From assembly GCA_022036555.1 (NCBI GenBank), contig CM039120.1:21778350-21842349 (forward strand): 64,000 bases of DNA. The letters are read 5' to 3'. The position numbers and the translations under genes are program-made. Position 1 is the stretch's first letter; each line of letters opens with the position of its first letter. Below are positions 21,697 to 34,010 of this stretch, piece by piece. The DNA comes from Microstegium vimineum (Eukaryota; Streptophyta; Magnoliopsida; Poales; Poaceae). The notes below the pieces were generated by a model. The model searched no databases. It was not told where the DNA came from and worked only from the letters and a program-made list of their open reading frames with translations.

Positions 21697-24600
21697 CTAG
21701 TCATCATCTATATCTTCTTCCACTTCAGTGTCTTCGTCACTTGAATCCATGTACTCACAACCTTCGCTGTCATCAGTTTCAGATTCTTGCTCTTCATCTT
21801 CAACATCACCCTCGTAATGGAGTATCAAATTACCTTCCATAGCCACAACCATATCTTGAGCTTCCGCTTCAACTTGAGGTGAGTCCAATATACTTGTGTC
21901 ATCATCCTCTATTGTATTTGGATTCGGCATAGTTATTACTTCATTTTCTTGGCAAGCTTCAGAATTGGATTTACTTGATTTAGTAGTGGAATCTTCTTCA
22001 TCACTAGGAGGAGTGTCAAAAATAGTCACGTGGTTTAGTCTTTACCACGACATACCATTTTGGATCTTGAGTATCATTCACATAATATACTTGCTCTGCT
22101 TGTGAAGCCAAAACATATGGCTCATCTGTTAACAGCCTGCGAGTAGTATTTATCATTCTGAACCCATACTTATCTTCTTTAACTCCCCTTGTTGTATGTA
22201 CATCCCACCATTCACATTTAAAAAGAACAAGCTTATAAGTCCCATATAAAAGCTCCACAATATCAGTCAAGACACCAAAGTAATCTTTGTTTCTAGTTCC
22301 TTCATCACCCTTGACAAATACTCCACTATTTTGTGCTTGAAATAGAGTGTCTCTGTCCCTTGTGCTAAATCTCCATCCATTGACCATATAACTTGAGAAA
22401 TGTGTCACTCTAGTATCGGGTCCTCTTGCTAGATCAAATAATTCATCAGAAATAGAAGGGTCTCCTTTGGAATACAGAGCTGATATCTACATGAAACACA
22501 ATAGTTAATTAAGCTACCCTAAAGAAATAATGTAATAAATACATCCTTATACTTACATGGTTCTTGAACCACTCAAAGAACTCTTTCTCATGCCGCTTAT
22601 CTACATTTCTGGTGCTCTGTGTCCTTAAATATTCCTTGTGAATGCTATGACATAGGAGAATAGATGTTAAAAAATTGGAGGTCCACAGTTCAATGAATAT
22701 CTTAAGAGTGGCTTACCTTGTATATGGAGAAGCCTCTTCACAGTTCTTTAGAACATAGGCTTGTGCTTTATTCAATTCATTCATATCCATCTCACAATAT
22801 CTATTCCCAATAAGTCGTCTTCCAATTTTAGCAAAAATCTGGAGCTGTGTGTTGCTATTGTTATCATCACTGTCATCATTGCGGCCTGCCCTATTGATTC
22901 TAGTCTCAATTCCATGCAAGTACATAGAACAAAGACTCACACATTCCTGTAACACTACAGCCTCAACAATTGCTCCCTCTGGACGAGCTTTGTTTTTTAC
23001 AAATGACTTTAGTCTGCGCAAGAATCTCTCGATGAGATACATCCATCGATATTGCACAGGACCACCTACCATTGCTTGTTGAGCAAAATGGATTGGTAGA
23101 TGCATCATTACATCAAACATGGATGGAGGAAATATCTTTTCTAATTTGCAAAGAGTAATAGCAATTGAAGAATCAAGCCTTTTAAGGATCTCAACATCTA
23201 ACACCTTTGAGCAAATTTCTCGAAAAAAGTTGCATAACTCAATTATTGGAAGAGAAATATCAGCTGGAAGCATGCCACGAATAGATAGTGGAAGGTATCT
23301 ATGCAAAAACACATGGTAATCATGGCACTTCATTCCTGATATTTTAACATTTATTGCATCTACATAATTAGATACCTTTGCAGAATAACCATCTGGGACT
23401 TTGATTTTTGTCAAGAACTCACAAAATGCCTTCCTTTTGGGTCCAAAAAGTGTATAAGGTGCATTGTGAAATAAATATTTCCCATCATTTGTGGGAGTCG
23501 CATGAAGTTTTGGTTGTATTCCCATGATTTCCATATCAAATCGAGAATTAATGTTATCCTTTGTCTTCCCCTCCTGTCCAAGCAAGGTACCCGCCAAACT
23601 TTCACCAACATTCTTTTCAATGTGCATGACATCTAAGTTATGTCTTAGTATCAATGTCTTCCAATAAGGGAGTTGAAAAAATATACTCTTTTTATTCCAA
23701 ACACCATACAATGTGCTAGAGCGTTTTCTTTTCTTGTCAGATTTCCCAAATATAACCTGAATGACAGCATAATGACAACAATGTTAAACCTTTAAAATGA
23801 CATCAAAATATCATAACACATATAATATTTATTTACAAAAAGAAAGCTGCATAGAATTAAATCTTTTTTGTATGTGTACTTGAGTAAACTTTTCATACTG
23901 TGAAAGAACTTCAGCGCCTGATAATGGTTTTGGAGCACATCTCCTTTCCCTTTGGCAATTAAAAGAAGTAGATTTGTTCCTCCAACTATGTCTTGTTGGT
24001 AGGAATCTCCTGTGTCCCATGTAGCAACCCTTTCTTCCATTGATGAGCCATTGGTAGCAAGTGTCAGTATGACAGGATGGACATGCATATTTTCCCTTTG
24101 TGGACATTCCTGATAAATTCCCTAAAGCAGGAAAATCATTAATTGTCCAGAGCAATGCAGATTTTAGTGTGAATTTATGCTTCGTCGAAGCATCATAAGC
24201 CTCCACCCCACCCCACAACTCAATCAACTCATCAATTAATGGATGTAGATATACATCAATGTCGTTGCTAGGTGCTTTAGGGCCAGGAATGAGCATTGAA
24301 GTTATCATATAAGGATCTTTCATGCACATCCAAGGAGGTAGATTATACATCACAATAACAACGGGCCATATGCTGTATGATGTGCTCATATGTCCAAACG
24401 GATTGAATCCATCACTAGCAAGCCCAAGCCTAACACTGCGTGCATCTGATGCAAATGATGGGAAATTTTTGTCAAAGTCCTTCCATTCCTTTGAATCTAC
24501 TGGGTGTCTCATATATCCATCATCAACTAGTTCCTCTTTGTGCCAACGCATATTAGTTGCAGTTTTGGAACACATGTACATCCTTTTCAATCTTGGTATC

Positions 24601-25426
24601 AATGGGAAATAGCGCAACACCTTCTGTGCAACCTTTCGAACTCTTCGCCTTCGTGATTTGGATGCATTGTTCTTGTCATCACTTTTCACCTAGAAAGCTT
24701 GCACACTGGACATGACTCAGCTTTAGCATAATCACCTCTGTACAGAATGCAATCATTTGGGCATGTGTCTATGCGCTTGTAATCCAATCCCAAATCTGAC
24801 ATGACTTTCTTAGCATCACTAAATGACTTTGGAGCTTTATTCTTGGTAGGAAGTACCTTCCAAAACAGAGTAAATAAAGCATCCATTGCATTTCCACTCA
24901 AATCATATAGACACTTGATATTCATCATTTGCACAATGAACGATAGCGTAGAGAAGGTACGGCATTCTGGGTACAGCTCATGGTCTACCTCTTCAAGAAG
25001 TCTATAAAATTTGCTAGCTTCTTCAGTTGGACCTGTAGGTGTGGGCACGTCATCCTGCAATCCATGTGATGAACCATCAAATGATCCCAAGTTGGCATTC
25101 ACAGCATTTCCAAAATCATTCACCATCTCATGCAGACCAAAGTCATCATGATCTTCCATATCATCGTCACTACCTTCTGAATCTGACACACACTCTCCAT
25201 GATGATCCCATACTCTGTACTATTTCCATATTCCATTCAGCATGAGATGCTCCATTATAGATATCTTATCAGCAAAGTAATTGTTTTTGCAGATTCTACA
25301 AGGACACCCAAGGAGCTTGTTCGCACTACAACCAGAAAAAGCAAACTCAATAAATTTTTTAGCTCCTTCTTCGTATTGGGGAAGCCTCCTATTGGATATG
25401 TCCATCCAACTTTTGTCTGTACTCAT
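21697..25426 (-). pseudogene. TNP2-type CACTA transposase (Transposase_21 family), disabled
   Basis: The product would cut and join transposon ends in the nucleus. The frame opens with MSTDKSW at 25426, the usual TNP2 start, then a Cys pair (CPCRICKNN), an acidic linker, a DTCPND...CPVCK zinc-ribbon-like stretch (24690-24790), and the transposase core on 24689-23829 (GFNPFG, YACPSCHTDT) and 23780-22713, including the hallmark NLDVMHIEKNV near 23640. The DUF4218-like part follows, then the DUF4216-like part (22408-22030: MVNGWRFST, CEWWDV, YVVVKTKPRDYF) and an acidic tail to 21697. Three lesions are visible: an in-frame stop at 25220-25222 (WK*YRVW), a one-base loss near 24690 (SR then WKSDD expected), and an extra T in a T run near 22025. 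Probable introns lie at about 23760-23828 and within 22409-22712. Confidence 0.85.
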
Positions 25427-26262
25427 CCTGTCATTGAGGAATGAATTGATTACAAAACTACAGTTTGTGTTTGTCAAGTTATTGAAGAATTATAAACATG
25501 ACAGGTAAATATAGGTTGTGTATGGACTATTCTGACCACTGATCATTCATTTTGTTTCCTCCTAGTTTCTAAAATATTTAGGATTTGGCTGATGTTTGGT
25601 TCATATTCAAAGAGCTCACTTTGTTTTTTTATTTGTACAATCTTCAAGGAGGGTATGCAGAACAGATGGCCTATGAAAATATTCAATGGGCAATTGGTAT
25701 TTTGGTATGCATAACAGGTTAGGCCTATGGGTGTGATATGGATCTGGCAATGATAATCAAGATGGAACAATCAAGCTACACAGAGGTCCTGCATCTGGCT
25801 ACTTCAAAAACAAACATGTGTACCCTCTTGAAAGGGAGAAGGCTTCTGATGGAAGCAGGAATGATGGTGCCGACAACTTGTACTTTGACCAAAAGTATTA
25901 CCTGGCTAGAGAGGTGTGTTGGACAACAGCGTCTCAGCTCTGCAACATTGGATTGGCGGCAAGAAGCAAATGGATCAGTGGGCGGCGGCCGTAGCTGTGT
26001 GGGGGCTGTTTAGGGTTTAAGCGATAGCCATTGGATATTGAGTTCAGAATTCAGATACGTGAGCTACCAGATCTAGGTGCAAAAATGTAGGAGGATTTTG
26101 CTCTATTTTCTTTTTGTCTCTATTTTTGTAGTGAACATTAATGCCGATGAATATGGTCGGCAGCCTGATTACTTGTGAAGGACCCGATTTCTTATTTGAC
26201 AAAGATTTGGCTTGATCTTATGAGTAGAAAATTATGACATTCTATATTATTTTTTACAAATA

Positions 26263-26520
26263 CTCCTGTACTCATATTAGTTGTCGTTTTGAACAAGTTT
26301 AAAGTCAAACATTAGGAATATAAATCATGAATAACTTTTAAGTGGTTGAGTTTGGAAAAATGAAAATCATATCAATAGAGATTTGTCTTGAAAAATATTT
26401 TCATAAAAATATAAATATATTATTTTTCAATAAATATTTTTCAAAAAACAAGCATTCAAAGTTACACTTTGGAGACTATATCGCTGTGCAAAACAACAAC
26501 TAATATAAGTATGGATGGAG
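26263..26520. mobile_element. Degenerate Stowaway-type MITE inside the CACTA
   Basis: The ends are CTCCTGTACTCAT and ATGGATGGAG between TA dinucleotides (26261-26262 and 26521-26522). The 258-bp interior is AT-rich with no ORF. TA target and CTCC...GGAG ends are the Stowaway (Tc1/mariner MITE) signature. The termini have diverged from the consensus. Confidence 0.65.
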
Positions 26521-26594
26521 TATATAAAAAAAATTAATCTATTATATGAGCATAGTGGCATAAATTCAAAAAAATAGGAGTAACTACATCCGGG

Positions 26595-27430
26595 AATGAG
26601 GTGGGCGGCCGTAAGCTAGCGCTCAAATCCACCAACCAGGCCGTAAGCTAGCGCTCAAATCCACCAACCAAATATAACATTTCTTATACTGACTAAGCTA
26701 GATGAGGCAACCAAAAAAGTGCATCTTAGTATTGTTGAAGCTAAGTTTGAGCTATTGAATATCTTTGGCTGACCCTCTCTATGTATAATTTTTTACTCCT
26801 ATGGAGGCTCTAGTTAGCCATTTTTGACCATTTTGGTTGCCCGATTGAGCTCGACTGCTAGGCCTGCTAAAGCCATCGAGCACCTGTTAGCTAGGCCAGT
26901 CGGGATCAAAGTGGGTGGCCGTAAGCTACCCCTCAAATCCACTTGCCCCACCTCCCACTGTAAGACAAACCAACCAACCAAACATAATATTTCTTATACT
27001 AACTAAGCTAGATGAGGCAATCAAACAAGTGCATCTTAGTATTATTGAAGCCAAGTTTGAGTTATTTAATATCTTTGACTGACCCTCTCTATGTATGATT
27101 TCTGGCTCCTCCAAGGGTTTTAAGGATACAATGGCTATGTTAGTGTTTGGTTGGGTCTCCAACTCCTATGGAGGCTCTAGTTAGCCATTTTTTTTTACCA
27201 TTTTGGTCGTCCGATTGGGCTCGATTGCTAGGCATGCTAAAGCCATCGAGCACCTGTTAGCCAGGTAAGTCGGGATAAAAGTGGGTGGCCATAAGCTACC
27301 CTCGAATCCGCTTGCCTCACCTCCCACGGTAAGACAAACCAACCAAACATAAGATTTCTTATACTGATTAAGCTAGATGAGACAACCAAACAAGTGCATC
27401 TTAGTATTGTTGAGGCTAAGTTTGAGCTCA
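26595..27430. repeat. Tandem repeat of about 310-372 bp between the two CACTA genes
   Basis: The phrase 'gtgggtggccgtaagctac' recurs at about 26599, 26909 and 27281. Each copy is followed by 'ctcaaatccac', 'taagacaaaccaacca', 'atttcttatact', 'aagctagatgag' and 'aagtgcatcttagtatt', giving two full units and a partial third. Near the left edge a 32-bp piece ('ggccgtaagctagcgctcaa...') is itself duplicated (about 26606 and 26639). The array lies in the intergenic space between divergent transcripts. The small frames on it are repeat-derived. Confidence 0.8.
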
Positions 27431-28452
27431 AGGATCCTTTAGTCTTGTTACGGTGTTATTCGAAGAGATCTGAAGTCGAATTTTATTCATTATCTAATAA
27501 ACACACATTAAAATAGGTGATTAAAATAACATTGATATTAAAATTATAATTTCTTGTAGAAATATTATGGACCTTGTTTGTATTTTTCACATTATAATTT
27601 CCAGTACAAATATTATGGACCTTGTTTATCTTTTTTTTACACCGAGCGCACCCTTTTCCTTCTAATAAATATAATCAGTGAAAAATTGTTCCCTCCAAAT
27701 ATCCATTCACCTTTCCCCCCAATTAGTCAATGAATTTTTTTGCTCCCGCCATATTGCAATGGAAATCAATATATATATACATACAGGGAGTCTCTTCCAT
27801 TGTATACGGATCTACCAAACAATCAAGTCAACTGGAGGAGAGAAACAGGCGACCAAAGGTGCATTGCGTACTGGAGTACTACTAGAATTTATTTTTTTTT
27901 GCCAAGTCTTCCTCCATCATGCGGTAATCATTATTATTAGCCACCGTGATTAATTTGGGTCAAAGGGGCTGCCAAGGCCATGAATCACCAAATATTTATC
28001 TGTGTAAAAAATCTGATGTATTGTAGCATGTTGCATCGAAGGAAATTAGGAAAGCTACAATTTCCTGCACCCTCATGTTTGTAATACAATGTTTCCATTA
28101 TGCTTCTAGTGTATAAGAAAACTTACATGATATTTTGTTAAGTTCATATGGTGTGTCTTCTAGTTATGAACAACTTGACGCATTAGTACTGATAGCGATT
28201 CCAATAATAATCTTCATGAGAACATGTGAGTACTTGATCTCTTGTTTAATTGAATGCTCCATTACTTGTTCATACATCTGAACTAGAGCTACTATGAATT
28301 AACATTCTTGTCGATGTCAAAAATCCTAGCTAGTAACTTGCACGTGTGTTCACTTGTATTGGTTGTGTGCTGATCTTAGAATGAAACATAGCCATTTTTC
28401 TTGTTGTAATCAGTAAATTAACAAAATGACCACTTTTGTTTCTACAGGTGAA

Positions 28453-30447
28453 ATGATAACCAGCAGGTTACGTTCACATGCCCCTCGAACTGACAATGCA
28501 CTTGATGGATTGGATTCAGATGTGGCTATGGATGAAAATAATCAAATAAATGATGGAGCACACAACACTGAAGGTCTTTTGCTAATCTGAAACCTGCTTC
28601 TTTACACCGTTTTTTATCTCGCTGATTTATCTAGGCTCTGTTATGCTGATTTAGATTTATTTCTTTACACGACATAACATTTAGCACTCACAGCCTTTTA
28701 TACTAATCTAAAATTTTAATCTTGACACTGTAGAGTACAAACATTACATTTAATTACCATTATTCTTTCCCTGAATTTACTAGGCCATGCTAAGAATGGA
28801 AGAAAACTTACCATTAACGATCAACTTCGCAAGAGAAGAGCAAAAGGAAAGCATATTGATATAAAGTTCCCTAAAGAATTTGCGAAAGTGTGTGGAGAAC
28901 ATGCTAATTTATTTAAAAGTGAGATCACAGTTATTGTAAGAACTATACCACTCCAAGTGAAGAAGTGGAGGGATATGGATAAGTTTCATGTTGGTACTAC
29001 TGCAGCTGTTTGGAGAAAACTAAAGGTGACATACTTTTTATATGAAATAAATATATTTGGCATGCACAGGTTATCATTGCATCCATTGGTTGCTTATTAA
29101 GTCATATGTTTGCTGTACAGCAAAAGTTTCCTGAGCTTTCAGAAGAAGATAAAGACTATGCCATGAGACAAGTAGAGAGTCAATATAATAATCGCCGTTA
29201 CCGTTTGTTTCAAACTTACCGAAACAACAAGCCAAGGCCACAACATGTCTCACCAGAAGGTTGGCAGTGGTTGATAAGGAATTTGTGGACCAATGATGTT
29301 TTTCAGGTACATACATCTCATCCTAAATCATGGTGCTACATAATTGTTATTGAAACACTCATGCAATTTGTAATAAACCAGAAAAGGAGCAACCAAAACT
29401 CTATCAACAGAGGAAAGCAAGAGATGGGGTCCAAAGTAGGAACTAGATCAATTGCTCAAATTGCTTATGATCTGGTGAGTAAAAAAATACCAGGCAAAAT
29501 TTTGTATCTGCTACACATGGTTCTCAATTAGTGAATATATATTTTTTATTCCAATGTAGCGAGACCCAGAAATAGGTGAATGGCCTACTGCTATGCAAGT
29601 TTGGAGGGCTACATATCAAAAGGCTGATGGGACATGGTCAATTCCAACAGGTGAAGAAATAATGGTACGAACATTTTACTTCCCTTTCTGGCAACTTTGG
29701 GTTGGGTTATATTTCTATGTCAGTTTGTATCCTACCTGTTAAACTAGGATTAGGTGGAAGTGGTGTGTTTTTGTATGAAAAAATATCGTAGTAAAATTAA
29801 ATATCACTCTTTCATGGTTATTATCTCTGCAAATTTTATTTATTAGATGACATGTTTGCAAATTTTTTAACAGTAGCAACTATCCTGGAGTGAATTCGTG
29901 TCCATACTTACTATTAATTAGATGAACATTTTTTCATGTTGTGTAGTAAAAGTTTTTAATTAGTTTATTGTTTCATGCTTTGTAGAGCAAACTACATGAA
30001 GTTGTTGGGACACATCAAGAAAAAATTTCTTCTGCACCAGTGCCAATAGTGGAGCACATGGCATTAGTTCTTGGTCGAAAGCCAAACCACTCACGTGGTG
30101 TTGGCATTCGTGCTGTAAACCGAGTGGCCGAGGAAAGGATCTGATTGTAAGCACAAATCGAGGCTTCTGAACAACGTGAAGCTGCAGCTTGAGCACGTGC
30201 AGATGCTGCTGAGCAACGTGCTGAGGCTGCTGAGCAACGTGCACAAGCTTTGGAAGGCAATGTCTCGGCGGTGGTCGAAACAAATGCACAGTTACAAGAA
30301 GAACAGCAATCCCAACGTGATGAGCTTAGTTCCTTGCGTCAAACACAGAGTGGAGAAGTTGCTCATCTAGTGAGAGAGCAACTTGATCAACAAATGGCTG
30401 ATTTCTTTGCACGCATTCGTTCTGGTGCTTCGCCGCCTCCATCTTAG
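28453..30447 (+). pseudogene. CACTA second gene, plant Transposase_24/Ptta-like protein, disabled
   Basis: Six exons can be chained by GT-AG signals: 28453-28575, 28785-29023, 29121-29306, 29382-29474, about 29560-29663 and 29986-30447 (splice bases approximate within a few nt). The protein starts MITSRLRSHAP and has a basic core (INDQLRKRRAKGKHIDIKF). It then reads KKWRDM...AVWRKLK, SPEGWQWLIRNLW, GSRTRSIAQIAYDL-like and EWPTAMQVWRATYQKADGTW, followed by a Glu/Gln/Ala-rich coiled coil. This layout matches proteins paired with TNP2 in plant CACTA elements, thought to bind subterminal repeats. Three in-frame stops interrupt the coiled-coil exon (30142, 30148, 30190) while the frame stays readable to a TAG at 30445. 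Confidence 0.75.
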
Positions 30448-30639
30448 AGTTTAATACCTATAGTTGAATAAATTATTTGAGATTTGAAAGTAGTGTGTGC
30501 GTTTTTTTTGAGAGTTACAAGTGTTATTAATTTTTATATACTGCTTGATTGCAACATTATCATGTATAAAGAATTATTGAAATAAATATTATTGGTCTAT
30601 AGTTGTGAGAATTATATTGCTATAATGTATATTTGTCGA

Positions 30640-31401
30640 GCCATTTTTGCCACTACAACATGGGTGATGATGATAAATCGTTTGCCATAACATCTATTGT
30701 TCCACACAATTGAGACTTTATCTAGTGACAAAACTTGTCATAACTAATATTTTCACACAAATGATATGTTTTTAGAGATGAAATTATCGATACAACAGGC
30801 CTTATCAATTCTCAAAAAAAAACATATTGTGGGGAGAAAAAATTGCCTCAGTAATATATATGTGAGGATAAGTTTTGCCACAAATAAAACGTATTTGTGT
30901 CGACAAGATGCCACATTTTCCCATATAAAGTGTGGCGATCAACTAGTCACAATAACTAAAATAGTGAGAATAAATATTGACACAGTAAACTTCTACAATG
31001 GCGAAACATTGGTCACTAATATATGTCTTTAGTGACCATATATTTCGTCACTTTTACAACGGTAACTATGACAACAAAAGTGCCACAAATACTCTATAGT
31101 CGTGTCGATTATTCTTGCCATGAAAAACATTATAAGTGGCATATTTTTTTCCCACTAATACATATGTTTTTATGACAACGTATGGGACCACAAATGCTCA
31201 CTTTACTAGTGGCACCACAATTCGTCAGTAATGAGTATGGCAATCTATGGGGAACAAAAAATCACCACTATAGTATTTGTGAGGCTAGTATTTGTGGCGA
31301 CTAGTGGCGATTTAAAAAGTCGCCATAATGGTTGATTTGTGGCGAAAAATAAGCATTTGTGACAGAAATTTTCACCACAAAACCCCTTCTCCCTTGTAGT
31401 G
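30640..31401. repeat. CACTA right subterminal repeat array
   Basis: Units such as 'gtgacaaaa', 'tttgccacta', 'ttgtggcga' and 'cgccac' repeat in both orientations up to the terminal CACTA repeat at 31386-31401. It mirrors the array at 19893-20480. The plus frame at 30766-31032 is chance. Confidence 0.7.
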
Positions 31402-31541
31402 CTTGCTTCACAATTAAGAGAAACAAAGGCAAGGGGTAAGCCCCTACAACTAATTGATAACTAGATTGATAGTAAACTCTGGATTCAATTCTACTAAAAA
31501 TTCTAAGCTATGCTTTCCCCGACAACGGCGCTAGAAATGCT

Positions 31542-34005
31542 TGTTGGTATTTCTTATGACTATTGGATAAATCCGCAAGCGCACAGATTATACCGCTGTA
31601 GCACTTCACCCAGGAGTATTCCGGGGTATCATAATTTATATTCTCCCAAGGGAAAGTGAAGCTAGAAATAATAATAATAAAAGAGAGAGATCCTAGAGAT
31701 CACCTCAATTTAGTATCAACTAATGTAAGGGGGTAATCGAAATATGATAGGAAGGTGATGATGTAAAAAATTGGGATAAAGATAAATAAGAGATAACTAG
31801 TGGGTATAACTATGTGGGAGCACAACGAGAGAGTAAAAGGACTCCTATGATTCCAACTTCTACCTTCGTGGATTTAACTATGGCACACAATTGATATAAA
31901 CATCGATTGATTCCTCACTATAAGTATGCTAGGCGAGAGGATAGATTAGTAGGAGGGCAAAATTCCTATCGGACCACGCTCTCTTTTTATGGGGGGCTTA
32001 CCTTTTAAGAACTTGCCTAAGAACACGTGGTGGAATACAAAGACTACACAAGGTTGTCACTCTCTTGCTAGCTACCACAAACAATCCATGCAGCAAGCGA
32101 TAACCAAAGGCAAGATTAAGTATAAGCACCACGCTTACACCTACTCTCACTACTCTAATCATGTATACGACAATTAAAGCACCATATGACAGGTGATGAT
32201 CGCATACAGGAATGGACATAAGGATCTCAATCTAGTTTATAACAACTAAATGACAAGATAAACCACAACAATACTATAGCAAGTATAATATTGAACAAAG
32301 TAAAGACTAAACAAAGTAAAGAAGGAATATTATAATAAAGGGAAATTTTACTACTGGACATGCAAAGTGACATCTCTTTGCTAGTGGACATGAAAAATTT
32401 CACGATTTGCTCGTGGACACTCTACTTCTTGACAAATTTTTCGGTGGGGACATCGTGCACAACAAAATAATTTTATAAAATAGATATAAAATCATATAAA
32501 TGCCCAAAAAATATACTATAAAATTTTATATGCTCTACATGATGAGAACTATATAGTAAAAATATTGTTTTGCACTAAAATGATCATTTTTCCCTCATCA
32601 TCAATAGACAAAGTTAACCATAGTTATTTTTTCCATATATTTGTGATTTTCCAAGATTTTTGGTGTCATACAAATATATGAACAAATTAACTATGGTTAA
32701 CTTAGTCTATTTATGATGAGGGGCAAAATGATCATGTTAGTGCAAAACAACATTTTTACTATATAGATCTCATCATCTAGAGCATAGAAAATTTTGTAGT
32801 ATAATTTTTAGGCATTTATATGATTTTATATCTATTTTTTAAAATTATTTTGCTATGCACGGTGTCCATCGGCAAATTTGTCAAGAACCATAGTGTCCAC
32901 CGGCAAATCGCAAAATTTTCCATGTCTGTTAGCAAAGAGGTGTCACTTTGCATGTCCGGTAGCAAAATTCCCCTATAATAAATAAGCAAAGGCTTACAAA
33001 AGAGAAAGGATACAAGAGCTTATATCAGATTCTCCAGGAAGACAACTCCGGAAATCCTGAGCAAAGCTCTACTCAACTCTAACTCCCACACTAGAGAACA
33101 CCACTAGACTAATCGCCACTTGAGAACTAGTATGGCTTGTATGGATTACATCATGTATAGAGAGGGAGGTATGAGCCTCTATTTATAGTGGGAGGTGGAG
33201 TAGGGGCTACTCCATTGCCATGTCATCGATCTAGGAGGCTTCAATTCTGGTCCCTTGGATCCACCGCCTCCAAACCAACTTAGAATGGAGGGATTGGATT
33301 TCCAATATGTGTTAAATGCATGGGGGAGTCACCAGGCGCAACAGGGAGCATAGGGGGTGTCGGCCGACCCCCCCTATGGCAGGTGGCCCCTACCCCAGGC
33401 TTCTAGAAGGTGTCCCCACTGGTTAGGGACCAAGTGGTAGGAGGTTGCCCTCCTTAGGGTGTCGGCCGACCCCCTAGGGGTCCTGGCCCCACCTCTGCCT
33501 TCCAGAGTCTGGTCCCACTTGTCATGGAGCTTGTTTGATCTTTCTAAAGTGTTTGTCACGCTAGTTCTCTTGATGTGGGCCCATGGATCCTTGTGCACTT
33601 GATCTGGAGCGTTGAATGAAAGCACAGGTTGCATCCAAGGGTTGGAATGGCTTTGACATGGATCCTGCTAGCTTGGCTAGCCAGAAGGGTCCAAATGAGT
33701 GTCGGGCGATCATGTTTAGACTCCTTTGCAGCTAGGATTTCTTGTGGGAGCTCCTGGACATGTCAGGAGTCTCTTGGTATGTGCATTCTGGAGTTTGGCT
33801 CAATTCACACATCGGAAGATGTGCAAAAGGAGCTTTGAGCATTGCTGATTTGGCCTGAAATATTATTTCCTATAAAACAAAGGCTTCCAAGTACATGTGG
33901 AACTTATTAGTGGTAAAATGTTCATGTAATGTTATTCTACCCTTGATCCCGAGGTGGTTGACAATATTTTGGGTATGTAAAAGTGTGTCATTCTTAGCGT
34001 CAACA
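31542..34005 (-). repeat. Gypsy B 5' LTR, interrupted by a Mutator-like MITE
   Basis: On the minus strand it starts TGTTGACGCTAAG (34005) and ends GAAATACCAACA (31542), next to the primer-binding site. Native length is about 1.83 kb without the MITE. A TATA box reads on the minus strand at 33180-33188 (CTATAAATA). U3 (33190-34005) carries GGTGTCGGCCGACCCCC-type palindromes near 33358-33375 and 33458-33475. Frames here (33374-34162) are not genes, except that 34011 onward belongs to gypsy A. Confidence 0.85.
32340..32973. mobile_element. Mutator-like MITE, 634 bp, 9-bp TSD TATAATAAA
   Basis: Long terminal inverted repeats (over 50 bp) begin GGGAAATTTTACTACTGGAC on the left and read GGGGAATTTTGCTACCGGAC in reverse complement on the right. 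The perfect 9-bp duplication TATAATAAA (32331-32339 and 32974-32982) is diagnostic of Mutator-like transposition. The interior is near-palindromic and has no ORF. It sits in the R/U5-side part of the gypsy B 5' LTR. Confidence 0.9.
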
Positions 34006-34010
34006 GGTAT

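Larger units (their letters stand above)
19893..31401. mobile_element. CACTA (En/Spm-like) DNA transposon, 11.5 kb, TSD CTT
   Basis: The left end is CACTACAGGAAGA and the right end reads CTTCTCCCTTGTAGTG, whose reverse complement is CACTACAAGGGAGAAG. Both flanks carry the 3-bp target duplication CTT (19890-19892 and 31402-31404), as expected for CACTA transposons. Subterminal regions (19893-20480 and 30640-31400) are full of short 'ttagtggcaa/gtgacaaaat/cgccac' units on both strands, the usual binding-site arrays for the element's own DNA-binding protein. Inside are a TNP2-type transposase gene (minus) and a second plant transposase-family gene (plus), arranged divergently, plus a Stowaway MITE and a tandem repeat. 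Both genes are disabled, so the copy is non-autonomous. Confidence 0.92.
15711..34005 (-). mobile_element. Gypsy B: Ty3/gypsy retrotransposon with nested insertions, TSD GGTAT
   Basis: On the minus strand the element runs from a 5' LTR (34005-31542) through a primer-binding site (about 31522-31535, complementary to a tRNA-Asp 3' end with mismatches), gag (19882-17240) and a gag-protease junction (16968-16487) to a partial 3' LTR (16383-15711). Both outer ends carry TG...CA LTR termini and are flanked by GGTAT (15706-15710 and 34006-34010), so this is one insertion into gypsy A. RT, RNase H, integrase, the polypurine tract and the 3' U3 are absent. Three younger elements sit inside: a solo LTR (17974-19574), a CACTA transposon (19893-31401) and a Mutator-like MITE (32340-32973). 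Confidence 0.85.
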
